A stretch of DNA of 14,837 nucleotides from Bacteroidales bacterium (GTDB lineage Bacteria > Bacteroidota > Bacteroidia > Bacteroidales > UBA932). Positions 7,623-13,940 of the stretch are shown here, one piece after another (positions within the stretch are counted from its first letter, which is position 1; each line of letters begins with the position of its first letter). The position numbers and the translations under genes are program-made. The notes below the pieces were generated by a model that searched no databases, was not told where the DNA came from, and was given only the letters and a program-made list of their open reading frames with translations. The stretch covers positions 1 to 14,837 of the forward strand of contig JAGAAF010000037.1 in assembly GCA_017615435.1 (NCBI GenBank). Direction: 5' to 3'.

Positions 7623-7690
7623 AAAGTTTTTCTTTAGTATTATAGGTTTAACTTCGCTCCTCATAGGTCCGCGGCCCGAAAGGAGTAATG

Positions 7691-7698
7691 CAAAGGTG
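7691..7698 (-). promoter_or_regulatory. Possible degenerate -7 box for ssb
   Basis: On the minus strand this reads CACCTTTG followed by C, one base off TAnnTTTG. It is the best candidate in the region upstream of ssb and would give a leader of about 60 nt. Evidence is weak: no -33 TTG is apparent. Confidence 0.3.
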
Positions 7699-7771
7699 AG
7701 GAGATTAAATCGGCCCTGGAAGCAGTTGTGACCGGATTCGGAAAATAAATACGAATCTTTAGGAATAGGAT

Positions 7772-7829
7772 GTTTTCTTTCTATACGGGTGAGTTTTCTT
7801 TAACGGAAAACCAGAACTGAAAAGTATAG
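7772..7829. repeat. Nested direct and inverted repeats in the ssb/zinc-ribbon intergenic region
   Basis: GTTTTCTTT occurs at 7772-7780 and again at 7793-7801, exactly 21 bp apart, two helical turns. The second copy starts an inverted repeat GTTTTC (7793-7798)/GAAAAC (7806-7811). An outer CTATAC (7781-7786)/GTATAG (7824-7829) pair encloses it. Neither side has a proper T run, so it does not look like a terminator. It could be a regulator site, or chance in an AT-rich stretch. Confidence 0.3.
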
Positions 7830-7898
7830 TTTCCGACCGAAAAATATTTTTTTATGAAAAATAAAATTTTCGGGTGTTCGCAGTGACCGGTTGTTTGC

Positions 7899-7905
7899 TA
7901 CTTTG
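7899..7905 (+). promoter_or_regulatory. Possible -7 box for the zinc-ribbon gene
   Basis: TACTTTG, followed by C, is a TAnnTTTG-like box one base short. It lies five bases before the ATG at 7911. If used, the transcript would be leaderless or nearly so. The upstream 50 bp are AT-rich, consistent with a promoter, but no clear -33 TTG is seen. Confidence 0.35.
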
Positions 7906-7910
7906 CTCCT

Positions 7911-8297
7911 ATGGAGGAAAAACTGAAATACTGCCTTAACTGCGGCGCGCCCCTTGTCGGGCGGGCGGACAAGCTGTTCTGCAGCGAGCGCTGCAAGGAC
8001 GCCTGGCATAACAAAAGAAAGAATAGAATCAAGCAGTCCCGTGCATCAGTGATGGGAATCCTGAAAAACAATCACGACATACTGGAGAGTCTCATCCAAT
8101 CCGGCCGGACTGTATGGATTACGCCTCTTCTGGAAGCGATGGGGTTAAGATGCGATTATTTCACCAGACTGGTGGGCATAAGGCCGGGAAGCATACTCTG
8201 CGAATGTTTCGACATCAGGTATCGTGTATCAAAAACGAAACTCTGGGGACTTACCCGTGTAACGGATTATGAGGCAAATACAGCCTCGAGGTCGTAG
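7911..8297 (+). CDS. Small zinc-ribbon protein of unknown function
   Basis: The protein has 128 residues. The N-terminal 30 residues carry a CxxC-x12-CxxxC pattern (Cys8, Cys11, Cys24, Cys28) in YCLNCGAPLVGRADKLFCSERC, a treble-clef or zinc-ribbon-like metal site, followed by a basic NKRKNRIKQSR helix. After that come an ILKNNHDILESLI helix (about 51-63) and a small C-terminal domain with YFTRLVGIRPGSILCECFDIRY (about 83-104). I recognise this arrangement from small conserved Bacteroidota proteins annotated as hypothetical. Nucleic-acid binding is an inference from the zinc site and basic linker. The last ten codons overlap the 3' end of rimO on the other strand (31 bp), and the tail VTDYEANTASRS looks like an extension created by that overlap. 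Confidence 0.8.
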   Translation: MEEKLKYCLNCGAPLVGRADKLFCSERCKDAWHNKRKNRIKQSRASVMGILKNNHDILESLIQSGRTVWITPLLEAMGLRCDYFTRLVGIRPGSILCECFDIRYRVSKTKLWGLTRVTDYEANTASRS

Positions 8298-9595
8298 AGG
8301 TCGGCCCCTGTTATGCGTACTTGGATGAACTCTCCAAGCAAAGCTTCCGCATCAGTCCCGTCAGGAATCGAAACGATTATTTCCCCGTCCACTTCAGGGC
8401 TCTCATACTGGCTGCGGCATACAAGCTTTCCGCCGGGAGCGACAGAATCGACTATAACCCGCTCCACAGAGCCGACCCGGCTCTTGTTGAACGCGAGGGA
8501 TATATCGGCCTGCTGCTGCATCAGATACTCAAGCCGGTGTTGTTTGACCTCTACAGGCACTTCATCTTCGAAGGTTCTTGCGCCGTAGGTGCCCTCTTCC
8601 TCGCTGTACATAAAAGCCCCAAGCCTCTCGAAAGCGGCATCGCGGCAGAAATTCACCAGTTCCTCGAACTCCAGAGATCCCTCTCCGGGATGCCCCACTA
8701 TCATAGTAGTGCGAAGGACTACTCCCGGCACACGGGAGCGCAGCCGCCTTATCAGACGCCTGGTCCAGGAACCGTTGACGTGACGTCTCATCTTCGCAAG
8801 AACACTGTCCGAAATGTGCTGCAGAGGGATATCGAGATACTTGCAGACCTTGGGGTTGGTCGCCATCTCCTCAAGAACATCCTCGGGGAAATCTGCCGGA
8901 TAAGAATAGTGGATACGTATCCACTCGATTCCCGGAATTGCCGACAGTTTTCGAATCAGTTCGGCAAGGCAGCGCTTCTTATAAAGGTCAAGCCCGTAGT
9001 AGGTTGTGTCCTGAGCTATCAATATCAATTCTTTGACACCGGCAGCCGCCAGGTTGGAAGCCTCTTCTATAAGCTCCTCCATCGGCACCGAACGGTGAGC
9101 TCCGCGGATATAGGGGATGGCGCAATATGAGCAGCGCCTGTTGCAGCCTTCCGAAATCTTCAAATAAGCAGTCCCGGGTCCGCAGTCGGTCGGAACGCGC
9201 CTGCTGCATTTGGAGTGATCCGGAGTTACCCCGAGATAACGGAGCAGCGCATCGAAATTACGTGCGCCAAACCACGCGTCCACCTCCGGGATGAGCCCGG
9301 GCAGTTCTTTGGAATAGCGCTGACTGAGGCAGCCGAACACCACGAGCGATCGGACCAACCCCTGCTTTTTCAGCTCCACCGCTTCAAGAATGGCGTCTAT
9401 GCTCTCCTGCTTGGCGTCGCCGATAAAGCCGCAGGTGTTCATCAAAAGGTAATCTACCGCCTCAGACGAACTTTCGGGGACAACGACGAAATCCCCTCCC
9501 AGCTGCGAGAGGAGATGTTCGGTGTCCACACGGTTTTTGGAGCAACCGAGAGTAACCGCCCTAAGCTTCAGCGGGCTGTTCTTCTTCGGTTTCAA
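8267..9595 (-). CDS. rimO: Ribosomal protein S12 methylthiotransferase
   Basis: The protein has about 442 residues, the normal RimO length. RimO adds a methylthio group to an aspartate of ribosomal protein S12. The N-terminal MTTase domain shows the three cluster cysteines Cys18 (LGCSKN), Cys55 (NTCGF) and Cys89 (FGCLSQ). The radical-SAM motif CNRRCSYC supplies Cys151, Cys155 and Cys158, and the following AIPYIRGAHRS is characteristic of RimO versus MiaB. A TRAM domain occupies roughly the last 70 residues. There is no ATG at the right place. The furthest plausible start is TTG at 9595, giving a 35-bp overlap with the upstream gene; CTG at 9571 would give an 11-bp overlap and still keep LRAVTLGCSKN. 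Last gene of the nusB operon; its stop lies inside the convergent zinc-ribbon gene. Confidence 0.95.
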   Translation of the reverse strand: MKPKKNSPLKLRAVTLGCSKNRVDTEHLLSQLGGDFVVVPESSSEAVDYLLMNTCGFIGDAKQESIDAILEAVELKKQGLVRSLVVFGCLSQRYSKELPGLIPEVDAWFGARNFDALLRYLGVTPDHSKCSRRVPTDCGPGTAYLKISEGCNRRCSYCAIPYIRGAHRSVPMEELIEEASNLAAAGVKELILIAQDTTYYGLDLYKKRCLAELIRKLSAIPGIEWIRIHYSYPADFPEDVLEEMATNPKVCKYLDIPLQHISDSVLAKMRRHVNGSWTRRLIRRLRSRVPGVVLRTTMIVGHPGEGSLEFEELVNFCRDAAFERLGAFMYSEEEGTYGARTFEDEVPVEVKQHRLEYLMQQQADISLAFNKSRVGSVERVIVDSVAPGGKLVCRSQYESPEVDGEIIVSIPDGTDAEALLGEFIQVRITGADLYDLEAVFAS

Positions 9596-9980
9596 AATCG
9601 AAAGATGCGTACTTCAGAAGTTCGTTGTACCAGTCAGCGATCTTACGCATATGCGACACATAAAAACGGTCGGCATCGTAAGTAGGCACAGCCTTGGCAA
9701 AAAGTGCCTTGAGTTCGGCGTCAGCCGCCTTCGCTGAAGGGCCTTCCTTGCCGTCCAGTGCCTTCTGAAGGGCAAGAAATACCTCCGAAAGCCTCATCTC
9801 ACCCTCATCCGTGAAGATGGAGATATCTGCCAGAGTGGTAATCCTGTTCCTTACGTCGAACACTGTCCTCTTTCCGTCCGCCAACGACTCGGCGATGATG
9901 CCGCCGCGTGCCTGGGCGAGGTAACGGTACAGCCCGTGCTGACCGGAAACCGAAAGAATCTTGGAGAGATCTGTTTTCAT
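9561..9980 (-). CDS. DUF5606 family protein
   Basis: This 139-residue protein begins MKTDLSKILSVSGQHGLYRYLAQARGG and continues with GIIAESL, an ISIFTDEGEMRLSEVF segment (about 54-69) and VPTYDADRFYVSHMRKIADWYNELL (about 97-121), ending in an acidic tail. I recognise the layout as DUF5606, a small family conserved across Bacteroidota. The first half looks like a small beta-barrel-type domain and the second half is helical; function is unknown. It is tightly embedded: its ATG overlaps the coaE stop by 4 bp (ATGA), and its 3' end overlaps the rimO start. Co-expression with CoA synthesis and ribosome modification gives no clear role. No signal peptide or membrane segment, so it is presumably cytoplasmic. 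Confidence 0.85.
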   Translation of the reverse strand: MKTDLSKILSVSGQHGLYRYLAQARGGIIAESLADGKRTVFDVRNRITTLADISIFTDEGEMRLSEVFLALQKALDGKEGPSAKAADAELKALFAKAVPTYDADRFYVSHMRKIADWYNELLKYASFDFETEEEQPAEA

Positions 9981-10504
9981 ATCTTAAACGTTTTTATCAT
10001 TCTATCCACCTGGTCGTGCAATTCGCGCAGACCGGAATTATTATCTATTATGTAATCCGCCTTTCCCAAAGGCATTTCTTCCTGAGAGGAAGCTCTCTGT
10101 CCCACCTTTTGATTGCGGGACAAACGCACATCATACGGAGCACGTACCAAAACTGTCTTGTCGAACTCCCCTGCGAACTGTTCCTTGCCGAAAGCTACTG
10201 CCGACTCGAAAAAAACCGTTTCAGCTGATGATTCTGCGCAAAAACGGCGAAAATCTTGGAGCACCAAAGGATAGACCACAGCCTCGAGGGCTTCGCGTTT
10301 CGCCGCATCCCGGAAGATGATCTCTATTTCCGAGAACGGGCATCCTATGGCCTCCTCAATGCGTGTTTTCAGCCCGGGAGTCGAGCAGTACAGCGCCTTG
10401 GTACGCGAATCAGAGTCGTAGACGGAATAACCGAGGCCTGCCAGATAAGCGCAAACCTCCGACTTCCCCGCCCCTATAAGCCCTGTGACCAGTATCTTAT
10501 TCAC
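9977..10504 (-). CDS. coaE: Dephospho-CoA kinase
   Basis: CoaE phosphorylates the ribose 3'-OH of dephospho-CoA, the last step of coenzyme A synthesis. I place the start at GTG 10504, which gives MNKILVTGLIGAGKS and overlaps the ybbR stop by 8 bp; the GTG at 10528 would add eight residues unlike the family. The product has 175 residues, somewhat shorter than the ~200 typical. The P-loop is GLIGAGKS (residues 8-15), followed by the YDSDSRTKALY segment corresponding to the family's D-x-D/A...L region, VFFESAVAF near the middle, and QRAS...KADYIIDNNSG towards the end, a characteristic CoaE C-terminal pattern. Its TGA overlaps the next ATG. It is the middle gene of the nusB-yajC-ybbR-coaE-DUF5606-rimO operon. 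Confidence 0.92.
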   Translation of the reverse strand: MNKILVTGLIGAGKSEVCAYLAGLGYSVYDSDSRTKALYCSTPGLKTRIEEAIGCPFSEIEIIFRDAAKREALEAVVYPLVLQDFRRFCAESSAETVFFESAVAFGKEQFAGEFDKTVLVRAPYDVRLSRNQKVGQRASSQEEMPLGKADYIIDNNSGLRELHDQVDRMIKTFKI

Positions 10505-11432
10505 GGCCGGAGACCTCCGATTCCACACAGTCGCAGAACTGCGGATCAGCCTCCCACGAGATTGTCATCTCGGGAAGACCTTCAGCCCGCACCATACACT
10601 TTCCTCCTATCGAAGCCGCGAACTCGTTGTAGTCCACATAGAAGTCCGCTGAACCTGCGGGGTTGCCGCTGATGGGGAAAATGAAGCGGAAACTGATATC
10701 CACAGTCGGAGGGTAAATCGAAAGGATCTTCCCCTCGGGGACGTTGCGCACGCCCACCTTCACCTTCTCCCTGATGCCGACATAACGCGACACCTCGAGG
10801 GAATAGGATGCCTCCCTGGCCGAAAGGCGAGTCCCGGCGGGAACCTCCAGCTTCACCTTGCCGTGAAGGCTGCGGTCCACATCGTGCTTCGAAATCTGGC
10901 GGGTCAGCACCTGCCCTATCCCGGCTATGCGCGAAGGATTGCCGTAGACAAGCACGGAATCCGGCGAGAGCCTGATATCGCTCGTGGCCATATACTGTTC
11001 GCGGAAGCGGATCTGCCTCACGGGCACTACCGGGATCTTCTTGAAGGACTCCGGCGCGAAACGCACCGTGATGTAATCCGAAGCGAACTGCGCCTTGGTC
11101 TGAGCGCCGTAGATCGCCTCCGTGTAGCGTACGAGATTGTTCGCCGACACGGTGAAGAAATCGCCTTCCGTATGACGGAAATGTTCGGGATCCATCACCA
11201 CGTCGACCGGCCTTCCCCCGCGCAGCGACAGTCCCAGCAGACGGAATCCCGATGCGGTGACGTTCGCCGTTACCTGCACGCTCTCCATCGCAGCCTCGCT
11301 GCGGCCGACTATGGAGCTATGGGCGACCACGGGCACGCTGACCAGACCGGTAGTCTCCTGGGAGAGATTGCCGATCAGCCAGATGGCCAGGGAGGCCACC
11401 ACGGCCAGCACGAATGAGGTAGACCGTTTCAC
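10497..11432 (-). CDS. YbbR/CdaR-like membrane-anchored protein
   Basis: This 311-residue protein starts with GTG and has a single N-terminal membrane segment (STSFVLAVVASLAIWLIG, about residues 4-21). The remaining periplasmic part is made of beta-rich repeats with YbbR-type turns: VTANVTASGF near 53-62, DYITVRF near 119-125, IPVVPVRQI near 133-141, LVYGNPSRIAGI near 160-171, and a third repeat near 220-245. YbbR-domain proteins are best known as regulators of the c-di-AMP synthase in Firmicutes; no such synthase gene is in this window, so the role here is open. It begins 9 bp after yajC and overlaps coaE by 8 bp, the usual Bacteroidota neighbourhood for this family. Assignment rests on topology, repeats and context. 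Confidence 0.8.
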   Translation of the reverse strand: MKRSTSFVLAVVASLAIWLIGNLSQETTGLVSVPVVAHSSIVGRSEAAMESVQVTANVTASGFRLLGLSLRGGRPVDVVMDPEHFRHTEGDFFTVSANNLVRYTEAIYGAQTKAQFASDYITVRFAPESFKKIPVVPVRQIRFREQYMATSDIRLSPDSVLVYGNPSRIAGIGQVLTRQISKHDVDRSLHGKVKLEVPAGTRLSAREASYSLEVSRYVGIREKVKVGVRNVPEGKILSIYPPTVDISFRFIFPISGNPAGSADFYVDYNEFAASIGGKCMVRAEGLPEMTISWEADPQFCDCVESEVSGRE

Positions 11433-11441
11433 GACGGAGTA

Positions 11442-11768
11442 TTACTTCGCGGCCTGGGTATCGGAGCTGTCGCGCACGATGGAGCTCTTGTCCACCCTGA
11501 GCTTGACGTCGCCGTCCACCTTGAGAAGGACGGTCCTGTCTTCGATTTCAGCGATGGTGCCGTAGATGCCGCCGGCGGTGATCACTTTGTCGCCTTTCTT
11601 GAGTTCGTTGCGGAACTTCTCAAGCTCCTTCTGCTGCTTGCGCTGCGGACGGATCATAAAGAGCCACATAATCGCGAAAAGCGCGATGATCATAATCCAG
11701 AAGCTCCACTGGCTGCCCTGTGCCTGTTCTGCTGCGGGTGCAGCCTGAAGTAATGTAAAGAGTGTCAT
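11442..11768 (-). CDS. yajC: Preprotein translocase subunit YajC
   Basis: The protein has 108 residues with one membrane segment (about 22-39, FWIMIIALFAIMWLFMIR) followed directly by the family signature RPQRKQQKE, then a small cytoplasmic domain with LKKGDKVITAGGIYGTIAEI (about 56-75). YajC associates with SecDF at the inner membrane and assists Sec-dependent export. The N-terminus is longer than in E. coli, with an Ala/Gln-rich stretch before the membrane helix. The ATG at 11768 lies 9 bp after the nusB stop and the gene ends 9 bp before ybbR, so it sits inside the same operon. I am confident in the assignment. Confidence 0.95.
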   Translation of the reverse strand: MTLFTLLQAAPAAEQAQGSQWSFWIMIIALFAIMWLFMIRPQRKQQKELEKFRNELKKGDKVITAGGIYGTIAEIEDRTVLLKVDGDVKLRVDKSSIVRDSSDTQAAK

Positions 11769-11777
11769 AATCGTTTG

Positions 11778-12698
11778 TTATTTTGTTTTGTTGATAAGCT
11801 TGTCAAGAAGGCCGTTGACAAAGGCCTTGCTCTCCGGAGTGCTGTAGAACTTGCTGATTTCCACATACTCGTTCATAATGATCTTCGGAGCGATCGATGG
11901 GAAGGCCGCAGACTCCGCCATACCTGTGACTATCAGCGCCAGGTCGGTGGTGCAGATGCGGTTGATATCCCATTTCGGAGTGAGTTTCGCTATCTCTTCG
12001 ACCGACTTCTGATATGTCGCCACAGCCTTGCGGACTATTCCCACCACGAAATCGCGGTCGGAATCCTTGCCCTCCTGACCGGGAAGCTGGCTGAGGTAGA
12101 GCTCCGGCAGCGCCCAGCGCTTGCCGGCGGCGAAATCATCCATTGAGTGGCAGCAGTACGTCAGCGCGTAGGCGAGATCGTCGTTCCACCAGATCGAGAG
12201 GCTCTCGAGTATGTCCTCGAGGTCCTTGTTGTCCACAAGTTCGTTTTCGAAAATGGATATCCAGAGTTTTGCGTCGGATGCCAGGCTGCGCTCCTCGGAT
12301 GCCATATAATCGGCATAATAGGAGGAGGCTTTCACCGAGTCGTAAAGATGCCAAAGGAATGCGTCGTACTGATCCCAGCCGAGCTTTTTCTTCTCCACCA
12401 GCTTGCGGAAATCGGGATCTGAGGCAAGAAGCGGAGCGATTAAATTCTCCGCGAATTTCATATTGGGATGCTTCTCCTCTTCAGTGGGATGGAACTTCCC
12501 TCTGGCGGCCTCGATACGGGTCTTCGCCTCATCGGTGAGGGCGGGCACAAGGGCCAGCATAAAGAGATACAGATCCCGGGTCGCCTGACACGAGGCCTCA
12601 AGCTGGTCCAGCGCCTCCTTCTGTGTCATTTCCGGATTTTCTGCCAGGGCGTACACCGTTTTGAACGCCTTGATACGCAAGATTCTTCTGTTTAGCAT
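11778..12698 (-). CDS. nusB: Transcription antitermination factor NusB, long Bacteroidota form
   Basis: I start at ATG 12698 (MLNRRILRIKAFKTVYAL, 306 residues). The frame opens to a TTG at 12713, but the five extra residues have no family support and the ATG lies about 20 nt after the probable transcript start. NusB, with NusE, binds the boxA RNA of rRNA operons and prevents early termination. The protein is about twice the length of E. coli NusB. The first helix matches the canonical start, while the recognisable NusB core is at the C-terminal end: PKWDINRICTTDLALIVTGMAE (about 237-258) and APKIIMNEYVEISKFYSTPESKAFVNGLLDKL (about 265-296). The middle ~150 residues are helical and lineage-specific. 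It is the first gene of a six-gene operon with its own promoter at 12724-12731. Confidence 0.92.
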   Translation of the reverse strand: MLNRRILRIKAFKTVYALAENPEMTQKEALDQLEASCQATRDLYLFMLALVPALTDEAKTRIEAARGKFHPTEEEKHPNMKFAENLIAPLLASDPDFRKLVEKKKLGWDQYDAFLWHLYDSVKASSYYADYMASEERSLASDAKLWISIFENELVDNKDLEDILESLSIWWNDDLAYALTYCCHSMDDFAAGKRWALPELYLSQLPGQEGKDSDRDFVVGIVRKAVATYQKSVEEIAKLTPKWDINRICTTDLALIVTGMAESAAFPSIAPKIIMNEYVEISKFYSTPESKAFVNGLLDKLINKTK

Positions 12699-12723
12699 CC
12701 TATGGTATGTCAATTAATTCCTG

Positions 12724-12731
12724 CAAATATA
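12724..12731 (-). promoter_or_regulatory. Bacteroidota -7 box for the nusB operon
   Basis: On the minus strand this reads TATATTTG followed by C, an exact TAnnTTTG match. It gives a leader of about 20 nt to the nusB ATG at 12698. No clean -33 TTG is visible. The divergent DUF3276 box lies 21 bp away, so each promoter overlaps the other's -33 zone. Confidence 0.6.
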
Positions 12732-12752
12732 ATCAGTAATCGAAAAAAATTC

Positions 12753-12760
12753 TAATTTTG
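12753..12760 (+). promoter_or_regulatory. Bacteroidota -7 box for the DUF3276-pnp operon
   Basis: TAATTTTG followed by C matches TAnnTTTG exactly. It would give a leader of about 18 nt to the ATG at 12783. A run of A (12743-12749) lies just upstream. Confidence 0.6.
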
Positions 12761-12782
12761 CATTAAGTAAAATAACCAATTA

Positions 12783-13121
12783 ATGACTATGTACAAGGAA
12801 GATTACGATTCGTTCAGGGAAGAAAGAGGTTCAGATGACGTGTTCTCCAAACCCGTCAGAGCCGGAAAACGTACATATTTCTTCGATGTAAAATCCACAA
12901 GGGGTCAGAAAGACTTCTATCTCACTATCACGGAGAGCAAGCGCCACAACAACGCGGACGGCAGTTTCTCATTCGACAAGCACAAGATTTTCCTTTATAA
13001 AGAGGATTTCGAAAAGTTCCGCGAAGGGCTGGACGACGTCATAGCCTACATCAAGGACAATTGCTTCGGAGGAGAGATTCCCCAGCGGCAGAAAGACGAA
13101 TCCTCCGATGACAACTTTTAG
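12783..13121 (+). CDS. DUF3276 / PUR-alpha-like nucleic-acid-binding protein
   Basis: The protein has 112 residues. The core [34 protein letters not shown] (about 20-53) followed by [20 protein letters not shown] (about 64-83) is the single PUR repeat of the DUF3276 family: a four-stranded sheet plus helix that in other organisms binds single-stranded, purine-rich DNA or RNA. The acidic, Gln/Lys-rich C-terminus (about 95-112) is probably disordered. Two ATGs, at 12783 and 12789, are both possible starts; I take the first. The end of the gene overlaps the start of the following phosphorylase by 14 bp, which suggests translational coupling. The biological role in Bacteroidota is not known to me. 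Confidence 0.88.
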   Translation: MTMYKEDYDSFREERGSDDVFSKPVRAGKRTYFFDVKSTRGQKDFYLTITESKRHNNADGSFSFDKHKIFLYKEDFEKFREGLDDVIAYIKDNCFGGEIPQRQKDESSDDNF

Positions 13122-13938
13122 TATCGACACCTTGAAAGCAGCCGCGTCTTACGTGGCTGATTTCATTTCAGGCCCCAAGCCCGAGGTAGGCATAGTCCTG
13201 GGCAGCGGCCTTGGATCCCTCGCGGACAGCATCGAGGATCCGCAGGTCCTCCCCTACTCGCAGATTCCCAATTTCCCGGTCAGCACCGCCGTCGGCCATA
13301 AAGGCAACTTCATAATCGGCCGTCTCTCCGGAAAGACGGTTATCGCTATGCAGGGCCGCTTCCACTATTACGAGGGCTACCCGATGACCACCGTCACTAT
13401 GGCCATAAGGGTAATGTTCCTCCTCGGAGTGCGCACGCTCTTCGTGTCCAACGCCGCAGGCGGCATCAACCCCGAATACCATATCGGCGACCTTATGATC
13501 ATAAATGACCATATCAGTATGCTGCCCAACCCGCTGATCGGCCCGAATCTCGACGAACTCGGCCCGCGCTTCCCGGATATGACGAGGCCCTACGATCCCG
13601 CCCTCATCCGTAAAGCCCACGAAATAGCGTCGAAGCTCGGCTGGTCGCTGCACGAAGGCGTGTATTTCGGCGATACCGGTCCCTCCTACGAAACCCCGGC
13701 CGAATACAGGTTCTACCGCACCGTGGGCGGAGATGTGGTGGGTATGAGCACCATCCCCGAGGTCATCGTGGCCCGTCACTGCGGTATGCGCGTCTTCGGT
13801 ATGTCGGTCGTCACCAACGAAGCGTCCGGAGATTTCGCCGACGATTACGAGAACGACGGCGAGGATGTGGTGAAAGCCGCTGACGCCGCAGCCTCCAAAC
13901 TAACCCGCATTTTCAAAGAATTAATAGCATCATTATAA
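13108..13938 (+). CDS. Purine nucleoside phosphorylase, copy 1 (PNP-I type, Asn at base site)
   Basis: This 276-residue protein belongs to the trimeric low-molecular-mass PNP family, which splits purine nucleosides with phosphate into free base and ribose-1-phosphate. Visible landmarks are the phosphate loop LGSGLGS (31-37), His64 in [12 protein letters not shown] with Arg84 and His86, the SNAAGG block (114-119), [14 protein letters not shown] (213-226), and the base-contacting Glu199 (YETPAEY). The second base contact, human Asn243, is Asn237 here (VVTNEA), the 6-oxopurine signature. The His that contacts the ribose 5'-OH in human PNP (His257) is missing; Asp250-Gly251 is at that place. The start at 13108 lies inside the end of the DUF3276 gene (14-bp overlap). 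Copy 2 follows after 2 bp. Whether it is PunA in the strict sense or a related MTA/PNP variant is not settled by sequence. Confidence 0.93.
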   Translation: MTTFSIDTLKAAASYVADFISGPKPEVGIVLGSGLGSLADSIEDPQVLPYSQIPNFPVSTAVGHKGNFIIGRLSGKTVIAMQGRFHYYEGYPMTTVTMAIRVMFLLGVRTLFVSNAAGGINPEYHIGDLMIINDHISMLPNPLIGPNLDELGPRFPDMTRPYDPALIRKAHEIASKLGWSLHEGVYFGDTGPSYETPAEYRFYRTVGGDVVGMSTIPEVIVARHCGMRVFGMSVVTNEASGDFADDYENDGEDVVKAADAAASKLTRIFKELIASL

Positions 13939-13940
13939 CT

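Noticed and set aside
7623..7664. A longer N-terminus for ssb
   Set aside because: The extra 14 residues are basic and do not precede the OB fold in the family; the stretch looks like an A/T-rich leader.
7657..7703. Inverted CTCCTCA/TGAGGAG pair upstream of ssb
   Set aside because: The arms are 33 nt apart and straddle the probable transcript start, so they would not form a leader hairpin. Seven bases at that distance is within chance.
7911..7920. GGAGG just after the zinc-ribbon start as a Shine-Dalgarno site
   Set aside because: It lies inside the coding sequence after the ATG, and no in-frame start suitable for it follows at the right distance before the zinc site.
8321..9130. A 269-codon open frame antisense to rimO
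   Set aside because: It is opposite intact radical-SAM and TRAM coding sequence and its product is low in recognisable structure, so it is a shadow frame.
13168..13779. Long antisense frames in both phosphorylase genes (also 13944-14477)
   Set aside because: They appear at matching places in both paralogues because the sense sequences are homologous and GC-rich at third positions. The products are His/Val-rich and unlike any family I know.
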